From Sepioteuthis lessoniana (taxonomy: Eukaryota > Mollusca > Cephalopoda > Myopsida > Loliginidae), in contig OY757916.1 of the NCBI GenBank assembly GCA_963585895.1, forward strand, positions 23,631,191 to 23,695,190: a stretch of 64,000 nucleotides of DNA, read 5' to 3'. Shown piece by piece: positions 52,150 to 62,922 of the stretch. Position numbers and translations under genes: made by a program. The notes beneath the pieces are model-generated. The model was given only the letters and a program-made list of their open reading frames with translations, had not been told where the DNA came from and did no database searches. Within the stretch, counting starts at the first letter, position 1. Each line of letters begins with the position of its first letter.

Positions 52150-52395
52150 ATGTTATCTTAGAATTACCATGACAAGAAAATCCAGCAAATACCTACATGC
52201 AACATACGGAGCGCTGAACAGCTGTTTCGACCTTATTAGGTCTCATCAGCAGTGCACACCGTGATCTCCACCACTGGAGATTGAACCAACAACCACAGTA
52301 TGCAGAAGCTGAAACTCTACCAGTGGGCCACTGGTTCATACCACATATAAGCGATGCCGAATAAACAAGTCATGGTGAATTGCGCGACCACTTTG
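52150..52395 (-). mobile_element. Repeat H: tRNA-like head followed by hammerhead
   Basis: Minus strand: A-box-like TGGCCCACTGGTAGAG (52330-52315), B-box GGTTCAATCTC (52287-52277), then 27 bp to the ribozyme core at 52249, then ~60 bp ending around 52150 (CATGTAGGTATTTGCTGG, TTTTCTTGTCATGG). The upstream limit near 52395 is uncertain. The layout parallels SINE-G although the sequences are unrelated outside the ribozyme core. Confidence 0.7.
52206..52260 (-). ncRNA. Hammerhead ribozyme, intact core
   Basis: Minus strand: CUGAUGA (52249-52243), perfect 4-bp helix II GACC-UAAUAA-GGUC (52242-52229), GAAA (52228-52225), a palindromic helix III ACAGCUGU, UU at the cleavage position (U52217, expected cut after it) and helix I pairing CUG/CAG plus GC/GC beyond one mismatch. 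All invariant core bases are present. The very short self-complementary helix III matches the small hammerheads reported in Penelope-like elements, some of which act as dimers. Confidence 0.85.
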
Positions 52396-52600
52396 ACCTA
52401 TATATATTTACCAACCCCCTCCATACAAATAGGATTCAACACATGGCCAATTTTATGCAGAGTTTAATAATTTTGATTTCAGAGTTTTCTTTCTCTCAGA
52501 CTGGTTACCATATGAAGGTTAAAGAGTACAGTCTATCCTACTACTTATAGCTCTTGGGAGAATAACTAGATTCATACCTTTCTCAACTTAATTATATATG
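52396..52600 (-). mobile_element. SINE-D, 3' part
   Basis: TTTACCAACCCCCTCCATAC, then GAGTTTTCTTTCTCTCAGAC and CTACTACTTATAGC, matching the D tail and body on minus. Confidence 0.6.
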
Positions 52601-52662
52601 CTTTATCACCAATAGTGAGCACTTTATTTATAAATATTTCAAACTATATATATATATATCAT

Positions 52663-52997
52663 CGTGAATAAAAATCCCAATACTCTTGTAACATACACTC
52701 AAGCCAACTGCCCAAGAAGGGATCCAAACATATGCCAAAAAACTTACATCATTTATTGTTTAATTTGCTTAAAATACCATGATTATTTATATAGGAAGTA
52801 CAACCAGACCCCTCCACATCAGAATTAAAGAACACCTCAACACACATGCATCCTTATTCCATAAACATTTAATTAAATGCAAAAATAATGATAATAATTT
52901 TTCCTTTAAAATAGAAGCAACAGTACATAATGTGGGTAATCTCAAAATTAAAGAAGCTTTATTTAGTTACACACTCAGATTAACAGTTGGTTAGAAT
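52663..52997 (+). pseudogene. Penelope-like GIY-YIG endonuclease relic
   Basis: Frame 1 (52663-52783) carries the Cys-rich linker NCPRRDPNICQK and YCLICLKYHDY. One base of frameshift joins it to frame 2 (52779-52994): YIGSTTRPLHIRIKEHLNTH, with the YIG motif, the catalytic-type Arg (TTR) and RIKEHL helix, then IKCKNNDNNFSFKIEATVHN and LKIKEALFSYTLR. The YIG-x5-R spacing and Cys linker mark the PLE endonuclease that nicks the target for reverse transcription. The reverse transcriptase is absent. The stop at 52994 truncates the usual C-terminus. Confidence 0.82.
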
Positions 52998-52999
52998 TA

Positions 53000-53420
53000 A
53001 ATATTGAATATATTATTAATTAACATGCACATTTTAAATACATGTTTAAATCTTTAAAAAATAAATAAAATTAAAATAAAAAATTAAAATAAAATAAAAT
53101 ATGATAAAATGAAATTGATAAGGACAACTGAAGTCACGTCTATTCCACATGGGGTTTAAACACCCCATATGGCACCATGGTCACAGCACCCAACATTGCG
53201 TTTTAACATCCCATGTGACAACATGTTTACAATGTTCAAAAAAAAATTTGAACCTTCAACATCATGTTCATTTATAAAAAAAAGTCTCTGACGATGAAGT
53301 TTTACTTTGAAATTAATTAGACTCAAATAATTATTATTTCACATTGCAATAGCCATCTAAATTAATTCGATACTATAAAATAAAATAATTTGTACAATGC
53401 TTTAAGCAAATTACAAAATA

Positions 53421-53452
<32 letters not shown>

Positions 53453-53470
53453 ATCTGACATAAATTCACT
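53000..53470 (+). mobile_element. Probable PLE 3' region and terminal repeat
   Basis: It directly follows the endonuclease relic and is non-coding. It has repeated CCCCATATGG/CCCATGTGACAACATG blocks at 53150-53230. A hammerhead-like block follows (next entry), then (TA)n at 53423-53453. Membership in the same element is inferred from position. Confidence 0.4.
53283..53323 (+). ncRNA. Hammerhead-like core downstream of PLE coding
   Basis: AGUCU (53283-53287) pairs with AGACU (53319-53323) as helix I. CUGACGA (53288-53294), one extra U, a weak helix II GAAG-UUUUA-CUUU (53296-53308), GAAA (53309-53312) and a UU cleavage position follow in order. Helix III would be only 2 bp. The extra nucleotide makes activity doubtful. 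Confidence 0.4.
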
Positions 53471-53741
53471 GACTCATTAACTATCTTCATCATCAGGAAA
53501 ACTTTTAAAATTCATCGCAATTCTATTTACAAGAGTCAAAATGTCATTTACAGACTCGATTGTACACATGGTTTGAAATAATATTTTGGAAAGTCAAAAT
53601 TACCATTTTATTTTAGACTAAACAATTATGGATAAAGAACCAAATCTATAGATTATAATAAAATACTCTGGGTGGAACATTTACACCTAGTAGATTATGG
53701 CTTCACATGAGATGAAAATTCACAATTATAGAAAGGTTAGT

Positions 53742-53890
53742 TGGTTAGCAGGTTGATTTTATGGCAGGTCAAATCTTAGTGGCTTCTTTAATGCCAAAGT
53801 TGGTTTTTTTTTTAGCAATTATATGGTTTCAAGTAAGTGTTTCTATTCAATTATAATAATAATTTGTTGTGCAGAATTATATAATTTCAA
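53742..53890 (-). mobile_element. Retroposon C, tail and internal units
   Basis: Tail complement ATTTTATGGCAGGTCAAATC at 53755, then internal-unit sequence. SINE-A follows at 53895 inside it. Confidence 0.6.
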
Positions 53891-53894
53891 GTAT

Positions 53895-54080
53895 TGTTCA
53901 CAAATGGTCTGTGAAACGGGGGTTCAATCCCAGGTCAAGTCATACCAAAGACTCAAAAAATTGTACTTGATCCTGCCTTGTTTAACACTCTGCCGGTAAA
54001 GATCAAGGGTAAAGTGGAGCAATCCGGAGAATGGAGTAGTGCACTCCCCTACACCTCGGTGTTGTAGCTATAAAAAAGGG
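53895..54080 (+). mobile_element. SINE-A, truncated at both ends
   Basis: From ACAAATGGTCTGTGAAACGG to GTTGTAGCTATAAAAAAGGG. The tail is replaced by a second ATCAAGGGTAAAGG, a small internal duplication. Confidence 0.75.
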
Positions 54081-54817
54081 ATCAAGGGTAAAGGCTACCA
54101 ATTCGTTGCAGTGATCGAATAAATCTTTAAAAAATATAGAATTAAGGGTTATCAATAATTCTGTCAATAAGAAAGTAAATATATGAGATTCAAACCATTT
54201 TCTAACTCCTAAATATTCAAGAAATATAGAGAATTGTCTGAGACTCAGTTCTAAAAAAATCTCTAAAGGGTTAGAATTGTATGTAATTTTAGTATGGTAT
54301 CAAAGTCTGAAATCTGTGACTATTTGTCATATGGAAGTTTTAATAAATGGTAAATAATTTCTTCTTTTTTTCAGAAGAGGTGAAAAAAAAAACACTTTTT
54401 TTTTTACTGCTGCAGCCACACGCAATCAATCTTTAGATGACATGCATCAGCTGCAGAGATATGCAAAGAAGCAATTCCACATCTGGTGATAATAAAATGT
54501 CAGAGATTTGTATAGATGCACATGTACATTTACAAAATGGATTTTTAACTTGATAATTGTCATTCATCACAATGTATATAAAAGAGAACTAATTTAAAAG
54601 AATACATTGCATTGTTCTGATCAGTTAATGGTAATCAAAGTTAGTTGATTGGCTTGGAGTATTTGGTTAATTGTATAGGGTTCTTGGTAAATATGGAGGA
54701 TATTTAGTTGAGCCTCCACTCTCCAAGGATAAATATTAGCATTTATGTACTAGTTATTCAAGTACATTGAATAAACGGAAGGAAAAACAAGATAGCTCAT
54801 TACACTCACAGAAACAC
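54081..54817. other. Unassigned AT-rich interval
   Basis: 54390-54490 is slightly GC-richer (CACACGCAATCAATCTTTAG) with a TTTTTTTCAG upstream at 54373. No open frame supports an exon. Confidence 0.3.
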
Positions 54818-54850
54818 TCTACCCACTAGGCCAATGAGCCCGTTTTATAT
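54818..54850 (-). mobile_element. SINE-A head fragment, inverted
   Basis: CACTCTACCCACTAGGCCAA then TGAGCCCGTT is the complement of a SINE-A head. It is separated from the next, plus-strand SINE-A head only by (TA)n. Confidence 0.8.
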
Positions 54851-54906
54851 AGTTATATATATATATATATATATATATAGATATATATATGTATATATAT
54901 ACATAT
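54851..54906. repeat. (TA)n microsatellite
   Basis: TA run forming the loop between two inverted SINE-A heads. Confidence 0.92.
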
Positions 54907-55143
54907 ATAACGGGCTCATTGGCCTAGTAGGTAGTGTTTGTTAATGGTCCGGGGGACTGGGGTTCAATCCCAGGTCGAGTCCCACAAAAGACTTTAAATA
55001 TGGTACTTGATACGTTCTTGCTTAACACTCAGCAATATACAGTATGTATCAAGGGTAAAGTGGTACCCTCCCCTACACCTTGGTGAGTTAGTTACCGAAA
55101 AGGGAGTCTTCGGGTCACTCTCGACTATGGTTGCCAACTTTAC
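54907..55143 (+). mobile_element. SINE-A, full length
   Basis: Head AACGGGCTCATTGGCCTAGT, B-box GGGTTCAATCCCAGG, tail GGTTGCCAACTTTACTTACT then (TA)n at 55144-55168. Confidence 0.85.
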
Positions 55144-55169
55144 TTACTTACTATATATATATATATACA

Positions 55170-55560
55170 AGAAGTATTAAAAAGAATACACAAACATATC
55201 CTATTAGAAAGAATATGCTTCTATTGTTCTATTAATGAGCAGTATGTGAAAGGAGTACGAAAATAGAAAAAGTAATAGGTTGCAATAAGAATGATAATAG
55301 CCATGATAGCTTTATTGTACAATCTAGCTGGACAACACAACATATTTACTGTTCAAAGGATACGAGCAAAAAGATTGAGAAAGGATTTTTCTGATTGTCA
55401 TGTGACTGTCCATGAGCATTACCCTAATGAACATGCTATTCCTCAAGGGAGACAATAAATAACCATATATATATATATATATATATCAAATCCTTATTGA
55501 TTATCTAAAGTAAAAATCTGATACATTTATAAATGTTTCATTTTAACAAGTATGTTTTAT
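55170..55560. other. Unassigned interval with (TA)n
   Basis: 55190-55460 is mixed-composition sequence without an identifiable gene. (TA)n at 55463-55487. Confidence 0.35.
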
Positions 55561-55768
55561 TGTTTTTTTTTAAATTTTTCTAATTGTGCTTTTTATTTAT
55601 AATTATTTCTTGTACACATTTGTCTGGTTTCAAGTATTCCTATCAAATAATTGCTAATAATTGATATACAATTATATAGTTTAATGGAACTATTCCTTTT
55701 TAATGATATAATTTGTTTGCCCACTTTTGTATGTGGTTTCAAGTCACAGTTATATGATAACAAATATT
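55561..55768 (-). mobile_element. C-like internal units, degenerate
   Basis: TTGTACACATTTGTCTGGTT then TCAAGTATTCCTATC resembles minus-strand C internal repeats. This is where the next C copy inserted. Confidence 0.4.
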
Positions 55769-55780
55769 CCTTATTAAATA

Positions 55781-56432
55781 TTGCCCTGTCGCCTTGGGCT
55801 GTAGAATACACTGACTTCACCTTTGCAGAAGGGTACCCCCCACCCCGCAACGAGTATCCTGGATATGACTCTAAACAATCTGATGGTTAGGTTCCAGTAA
55901 TGCTGGAGCTTTGGAGAATGTGGAGCACCCCATCATTGCCATTGCTCCCAGGTCCACTCTAGCCCAGAGTGGTAGCACCTGACAGGGCACTATCAATTAG
56001 TTAAATAGAACTAACTGCATACTGATGCTAAACTCAATTCTTTCAATTAGAACTGTTTGAAAAAATGGAATAGCTTGAAAAAGAAATGTTTTTGACAAAT
56101 AAACTGTACTTACATTTAAACTGTGTGCTTATGCTCAACTGAATTGTTTGAAATGGAAATGTTTTTGACATTGAAACTGTACTTATACTAAACTGAATTG
56201 TTTAATATAGAACTGTTTTGACATTCAACTGTGTATAAAAAAAATTTGTACTGATGCTAAACTGAATCAGCTAAATTAGAACTGTTTGAATAAACTGAAT
56301 AGCTTGAAATAGAAATGTTTTTGACAATTAAACTGTACTCATTGAAATAGAACTGATTATTTGTATAAAATGGATTTGGTATCAAATAACCTACAAAGCT
56401 TGATATGCTATTAAACCCAAACAACTAACCAA
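55781..56432 (+). mobile_element. Retroposon C, full length with 12-bp TSD
   Basis: Exact TSD CCTTATTAAATA (55769-55780, 56433-56444). Start TTGCCCTGTCGCCTTGGGCT. The body, about six internal units and the tail GGTATCAAATAACCTACAAA are present. Confidence 0.93.
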
Positions 56433-56444
56433 CCTTATTAAATA

Positions 56445-57180
56445 GCTTCAAGTAACTCATAATAATAATCCTAAGTAAACAATTATAGTTTAAAGTTGGA
56501 ATACTTACAAATAATTTGCAATCAGTTAAATTGTTTTGTTTATTTCTATCGAACATTGATATAATTCTATTTTATGATAATTATTGTTTATACACACTTT
56601 TACATATTCCAATCTGATCCAAATGATTTTTTAAATAAATCTATTTGATGGGACCCTAACATATTTGTGTGTATTCGTACTTAGATTATTTTGATAGTTT
56701 CTTGAGAGCCTTTGGTACAGGATTATATGATTTCAAGTATTTCTATCTAATACAAATAATTTGCAAAAAGATCTGTTTGAACAATACCCTTTGATGGGAA
56801 CCTAACAGATACTACCATTTTAAGTCAGAGTGAACCTGGGAGTAATGGCTGATCTTTTAAACTGTAACCTCACCTTCATACATAGTTTAATGTCATATCA
56901 AAGACATCCCTTCTTGGGTGGGGGCACAGGGCTCATAGCTTTCTGTAGGGCATACAGTCAGTATAATGTTCTTGTTAATGGATTATTAAATCAATATATA
57001 TATTTTTTAGCTATGTTTATAACTTGTAAATATATATTCTCCTCAGTATATTAACAATACTTTGAGGTTTAATTCATCAAGAGCTCCCCAGAGTTCTGGA
57101 ATTTGAACCTCACCACTGGATGCTGAGGATAATGTAGTTGGTGTATTCTAAGTCCCATTAAAAGGGAGGCAATGTTCATT
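56445..57180 (-). mobile_element. Retroposon C, diverged
   Basis: Internal-unit sequence at 56450-56780 and a degenerate 5' body at 56785-56970 (GATGGGAACCTAACAGATAC; TTAATGTCATATCAAAGACA). 56975-57180 is weaker. Confidence 0.5.
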
Positions 57181-57416
57181 GATATCTGAAGGGGAAGGAA
57201 GAGTGGAAAGGGATCAATCTATTCTTCTTGGATTAAAACTACGGATTTATATTTCAAATATCACACCCACACTTCCACCAAATAATTTCTAATGTCTGCT
57301 AATTAGACAGAAGGATCATTAATGAATAGAGGAAATCTTTAAAGATTCTTCTGAGATTCATAAATCAGAATTTTTCTGCTTTTCTCATAGATTGAATTTT
57401 TGAATACAGATGCATT
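57181..57416. other. Unassigned short interval
   Basis: No match or coding signal. Confidence 0.3.
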
Positions 57417-57425
57417 GAAGAAAGT

Positions 57426-57965
57426 TGGTTTGGTTTGGTTTGGTTGCTTGAGTTTTATGGCATATCAACCTTTGTAGGTTGATATGCCATTTAACGCCAA
57501 ATCCATTTTTATATAAATAATCAGTTCTATTTGGTTTGGTTTGGTTTGGTTTGGTTGCTTGAGTTTTATGGCATATCAACCTTTGTAGGTTGATATGCCA
57601 TTTAACGCCAAATCCATTTTTATATAAATAATCAGTTCTATTTGGTTTGGTTTGGTTTGGTTTGGTTGCTTGAGTTTTATAGCATATCAACCTTTGTAGG
57701 TTGATATGCCATTTAACGCCAAATCCATTTTTATATAAATAATCAGTTCTATTTGGTTTGGTTTGGTTTGGTTTGGTTGCTTGAGTTTTATGGCATATCA
57801 ACCTTTGTAGGTTGATATGCCATTTAACGCCAAATCCATTTTTATATAAATAATCAGTTCTATTTGGTTTGGTTTGGTTTGGTTGCTTGAGTTTTATGGC
57901 ATATCAACCTTTGTAGGTTGATATGCCATTTAACGCCAAATCCATTTTTATGTAAATAATCAGTT
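57426..57965. repeat. 111-bp tandem array of the C tail with perfect hairpins
   Basis: GCTTGAG occurs at 57446, 57557, 57668, 57779 and 57885 (spacings 111, 111, 111, 106, the last missing one GGTTT). Each unit holds GGCATATCAACCT, a TTTG loop and AGGTTGATATGCC, a perfect 13-bp stem (one unit has AGCATA). The 138-codon minus frame across it is a repeat artefact. Confidence 0.95.
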
Positions 57966-58529
57966 CTATTTCAAAGAATTCAGTTAAGCATAAGCATGCA
58001 GTTTAGATGTAAGTAGAGTTTAATTGTGAAAAACATATCTATTTCAAGCTATTCAGTTTAGTCAAGCAGTTCTAATTCAGTTTAGTATAAGTACAGATTT
58101 TGTTTACCTACACTTAAATGTCAAAACAGTTCTATATTAAACAAATCAGTTTACTATAAGTACAGTTTCAAAGTCAAAAAACATTTCCATTTCAAATAAT
58201 TCAGTTTAGCATAAGTACGTAGTTTAAATGTAAGTATGGTTTAATATCAAAAACATTTCTATTTTAAGCAATTCAGTTTAGCATAAGTATGCCATTAGTT
58301 CTATATAACATATAGATAGGGCCCTATCTGGTGCTTCCATGCCGGGCCAGAGTGGACCTGGGAGCGATGGCAATAAAGGGGTACTATGCATTCACTAAAG
58401 CTCCAGCATTACCGGTACCTCACCATAAGATTGTTTAGTTTCATATCCAGGATACTTGTTGGGGGCGGTCTTACCCCTCTGCAGAGAAGCAGTCGGTGTA
58501 TTCTACAGCCCCAGCCAACTGGGCAAATC
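57426..58529 (-). mobile_element. Retroposon C, full length, tail amplified
   Basis: TSD GAAGAAAGT (57417-57425, 58530-58538). 5' end complement CCCCAGCCAACTGGGC at 58509-58524, internal units at 57960-58300, and a fivefold tandem tail at 57426-57960. Confidence 0.88.
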
Positions 58530-58538
58530 GAAGAAAGT

Positions 58539-59289
58539 GATTATAAACTGGGTACTTACTTAGTCATAAGATAAGTAAGTAAATAAATAGAACATATACT
58601 AAAAAATAGAAATAAAAACTGTATTGATAGTTACCACTCTGACTGCTTTCACTATGCACTGTTATTATTCTAAAATCTATATCATCCTTCTCTTTCCAAC
58701 CTCCCCCAAATAAAACTCTATCAGCAGTTTTGTCTGTCTTTTGGTTTTTCAGCCTATCAGGAGATTCCATTGTCTGTTCATTCAAAAGTTAGTGTATTTA
58801 CAACCAAGTCCTGTGATTTTCTTTTTTTCCTTTTTAGATTTTTTAATCCCTTTCTTTTTCAGTTTATTCAAGCAAAAAAGATTTTAAAGAAAAAAAAATA
58901 GCAGAAAATCAAATTGTACAATAATGAAACAAGCAAATCTACAGAACTGCACTGGAAAGAATTGAGAGTTTGAAAGAGAAGCTACTTGAAAATTGTCTTT
59001 CAAGTAAATGAACATATATTTTAAGATCACTAATTGGTTCATAATCATCATCAAGTTATATCTCGAGCAACGGAACAGGGTAAAAGTATTTCTTTTCTCT
59101 TATTTTTCTTTTCTTTTTTACCTTTTCTAGTGCTTCACTGGTCTGTCTGTCTGTCTGTATGTCCGCTAGGCTGTCCATTTGACTTGGATACTTTCCTCTT
59201 ATTTCAATATTTTATTCTACAGACTTAGTTTCCTTTGTACATCTTTCTTCTGCTTTTCCGCTTCTTCGGTATACATGGCCCTTTCAGTT
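58539..59289. other. Unassigned interval
   Basis: AT-rich, with (GTCT)n at 59141-59156. A 73-codon minus frame at 58564-58785 has no domain. Confidence 0.35.
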
Positions 59290-60220
59290 GAACAATAAGT
59301 GAAAGTGAAACTGAAAGTAGAAAATGTGTGCCGGGACTGGGGTAAGGGAAGGGTGCTGAAAGCAAAATTGTTGAAAAAGAGAGAAGTGTGTATTGAAGAA
59401 CAAAAGAGAGAAAGAGAGGGAAGCCTTGGAAAAGAACAGGAAGTAATAGGAAAGAAAGAGAAAGAAAGAGAGAAAGAAAGGGAAGGCCTTGGAAAAGAAC
59501 AGGAAGTAATAGGAAAGAAGGAGAAAGAAAGAGAGAAATGAATGAAATAAATGAACACAAATGAGTAGTTGGAAAGAAGAGTAAAGAAAAATGAAGAAAA
59601 GAAGGAGAACATTGGATTTTGAAAATGGGAAAAGGAGAGGTGGTGGTAGAAGATTTAAGAAAAAGAACCAAAAAGAAAAAAGAAAGAAAGAAAAAAGAAA
59701 GAGAGAAGAAAAAGTTGAAGAAAGAAAATAAGGTAGAATTATGGAAGTGAAGAGTAGGATAAAGAGAACGGAAAAAGATTTTTGTGACAGAAAGAAAATT
59801 AACTAGAAGGATAACGAAGAAGAAAGCATAAAATTTAGAAAGAAAAAAAAAAAAGGAAAATATAATTAAAAATAAAGAAAATCATAACTGAAAAGAGAAA
59901 TGAAAGAAGAAAAAAAAGAAAAAAAATTTGAGGAAATGATAAAGAAAAAGACCTGACAAAATAGATGAAAGAAACAAATAAATAGATCTAAAAAAACTTG
60001 GGAAAATAATGGAACAAGGAGGAAGTTAAACAAAGAAGTAGAAATTAAAAAAAAAAAGAATGTAATGACGAAATGTAAGAAAAATGTAGATAAAACATAA
60101 AAAAGGATGAAAGAAATATAAAAAAGAAGGAAAAAGGAAAGACAGTAAAAATTAAAGAATTAAGAAACAAAAGGAAAAGTTGAAAAAAAAAAGAAGAAAA
60201 GGAAAAAGTTAACTCGTTTA
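59290..60220 (+). repeat. Polypurine tract
   Basis: About 930 bp of A/G-rich plus strand. A ~69-bp unit (GGAAAAGAACAGGAAGTAAT plus AGGAAAG...AAAGAGAG) is duplicated at 59427 and 59490. Confidence 0.9.
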
Positions 60221-61960
60221 ATGTCAAACATTATTTAATATGATTATTCTTACAATTTAATGTAGAATTAACAAGAGCTCTTTGTTTTTTTTCTCATTTC
60301 CTTGAAACTGTCATTCAAAGAGTAGAATCAGAAAGACAGCAGTTTAATCTGTATGTTGGAAGGAAAATAAAGATGACGAGAAAGAAAAAAAAAGAGAGAA
60401 AGAACGATTTTTTAAAAATATAGAATGAGTAAATATTTTGTTTTTCCAATTCATTGTTATTTTTTTTTCTTTATTCCTTTTTTTGATTTTGTTCCTTTCT
60501 CAGGTGTGGATCTACTATGAAACGAACGAAACTTAAGTTACAGAGTCCCTAATCCCAGTAGAACCCTAGAAGTGATTTTACTCCAGATTGCTTCAAAAGT
60601 TTAGGTCCGCTGTATGAGAAAAGACATTAAAAAATAAATATTCATAATATAGTCTAATTCAATACAAAATGATAGTTAAAATAAAAATAAAAAGCTTATT
60701 AAAACTGCAAACCTTCCTATAACAGTTGAAACTTTAGGACCCCTAAAATGTTGATCCACTGCTACTTTTTTATTTCATTTACTTTTGTTTTGCCTAATTC
60801 TCTATCACTGAGTACATTTCATATCACTGATTTTTCTTTCTTTCTAATTCATGTTTTAGGGGATTTAAGAGCCAATATATTCCGAAACTTAAATTTTGAA
60901 TTAGAGAAAAAAAATTTTCCTTTTAATATTCTAATGCGAATAATTTCTTCTTTTATTTCTTTTATCCTTCAACTTATTTTTTTATAATTCTTTTTTTTTT
61001 TTTTTATTAATGCTGGTCTCTTTGCTTTTTTGATTTTCATTCTCAGTTATGTCCGTCTTAATGACTTGTTTGTCTTCTTCATCTCTTCCTTCTGATTTAT
61101 CATATTATTCCTTTCTTCTTCACCTTTGAAACCTTTTAAATTTTATTATAGTAATTTTTGTTAATGTTCTTTCTTTTCATGTCTTCCTTGTCATCTTATA
61201 CTTTAAGATCTTTAAGGAATAGAATTGAGAAAAATAATTAATATTAAACTACTACAAACCAATTAATTTTTAACTACTACTAATCAATTAATATTAGATT
61301 ACTAGTAAATTTGATCTATATAGATGTTGCATATTTGATGAACTATATTGGACTATTCAATAATACAGGATATTCTTAGTTTTAAATATAAATACAGAAC
61401 TGAAATTTTCCGGATTAATCACGTCAGATTGAGATAAATTCTATGATAGATGGCTTTTCTTTTTCTTCTTTTTATTTCTTTTTTTAATTGTTATTGACGC
61501 ATGACTTCCTGGGTCCTGTGTATAAAGATATGATAAACTATATCAGTTAACAGTACACAAAACATAATATAGGATTTTGTTTATTGTCACCTGCCAGGAA
61601 CATTTTCTTTCCAAATATCTGTTAAAGAGAAATGCATCTGAATGCATTTAACTAGCTGCATATTCAAATTTCAGAAATTTGTATAGGGCTATTTTGTACC
61701 ATATAATCTCTGCAAAATCTGACAGTAAAAATCATATAAGGTTTATCAAATTCAGTTGTTTCCAAGAATCTCAAACAGATTCCATATAGGAAAAAAATCA
61801 CAAAAAAGTGAAGAAACACATTAAAATTGATAAATGTACTTACAAATGTGTTATCTTGATCAAATCTTATCAACTTTTCCTGTTGACAGAAGCTGTAACA
61901 AAGCATATAGAAGCTGTAACAAAGCATATAGAAGCTTATACCTATTGATGTATACATACA
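60221..61960. other. Unassigned AT-rich interval, no gene seen
   Basis: 1.7 kb without a recognised repeat family. 60420-61200 is T-rich. A short direct repeat AAGCTGTAACAAAGCATATAG occurs at 61889-61930. Frames of 79 and 101 codons are AT-driven. Confidence 0.35.
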
Positions 61961-61964
61961 TACA

Positions 61965-61992
61965 TACATATATATATATATATTTAAAGTGA

Positions 61993-62033
<41 letters not shown>
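61965..62033. repeat. (TA)n / (CATA)n microsatellite
   Basis: Compound TA repeat directly before a SINE-A head. Confidence 0.93.
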
Positions 62034-62034
<1 letters not shown>

Positions 62035-62275
62035 CCGGACATTGGCCTAGGGGTTAGAGTGTTCGCCAATCGCCCGGGAGACCTGGGTTCAATCCCCGGT
62101 CGAGTCATACCAAAGCCTCCTTGCTTAACACTCAGCATTATAAGGTACGGATCAAGGGTAAAGTAGAGCAATCCAGGGAAGGAGTAGCGCCCTCCGCTAC
62201 ACCTTGGTGTAGTAGCTATCGAAAAGGGAGCCTTCGGGTTACCCTCAACTATGGTCGCCAACTTTACTTTACTTA
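62034..62275 (+). mobile_element. SINE-A, full length, young-looking
   Basis: Head CCGGACATTGGCCTAGGGGT, B-box GGGTTCAATCCCCGGTCGAG with CpGs kept. The ACTCAAAAAATGGTACTTGA block is deleted. The tail runs into (TA)n. Confidence 0.9.
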
Positions 62276-62606
62276 TATATATATATATGTTAACATGTGT
62301 GTATATAAGATGAAAAAGAATGTGCTGTTTTGTTTATACAATTATTATGATATTTCACCCTTTATGAGCTTCTTCAGATCATGATTTTGAAAAAATATTA
62401 TGAAGTGTTACAAGTGATTATCATTAGCAGATAAAAGTTATACAGGGTGAAATATAATAAATATATGAACACTCCACCAAATTAGTTTTCATATCTTATT
62501 TCTTTTTCACTCTGTTGGATATTTCATTAATATGCATCCCTCACTGCTCTATGAATATATATGAACACATATGGGTATTAGTGTATAAATATATATATAT
62601 ATATAT

Positions 62607-62862
62607 ACCGGACATTGGCATAATGGTTAGAGTGTTCACCAATGGCCCGGGAGACCTAGGCTCAATTCCAGGTCGAGTCATACCAAAGACTCAAAAAATG
62701 GTACTTGATGCTACCTTGCTTAACAATTAGCATTATAAGGTAAGGATCAAGGATAAAGTGGAGCCATCCAGGGAAAGGAGTAGTGCCCTCCCCTACACCT
62801 TGGTGTAGTAGCTACTGAAAAGGGAGATTTCGGGTCACCCTTGACTATGGTCACCAACTTTA
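62607..62862 (+). mobile_element. SINE-A, full length
   Basis: Head CCGGACATTGGCATAATGGT after (TA)n at 62588-62606, complete body, tail CACCAACTTTACTTA into (TA)n at 62863-62922. Confidence 0.9.
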
Positions 62863-62864
62863 CT

Positions 62865-62922
<58 letters not shown>

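Noticed and set aside
53480..53505. Minus-strand CCTGATGATGAAG as a hammerhead core
   Set aside because: CTGATGA is present but neither GAAA nor a helix II complement follows.
57385..57801. 138-codon minus-strand repetitive ORF
   Set aside because: Its period equals the 111-bp tail array (37 codons). It is retroposon tail, not a gene.
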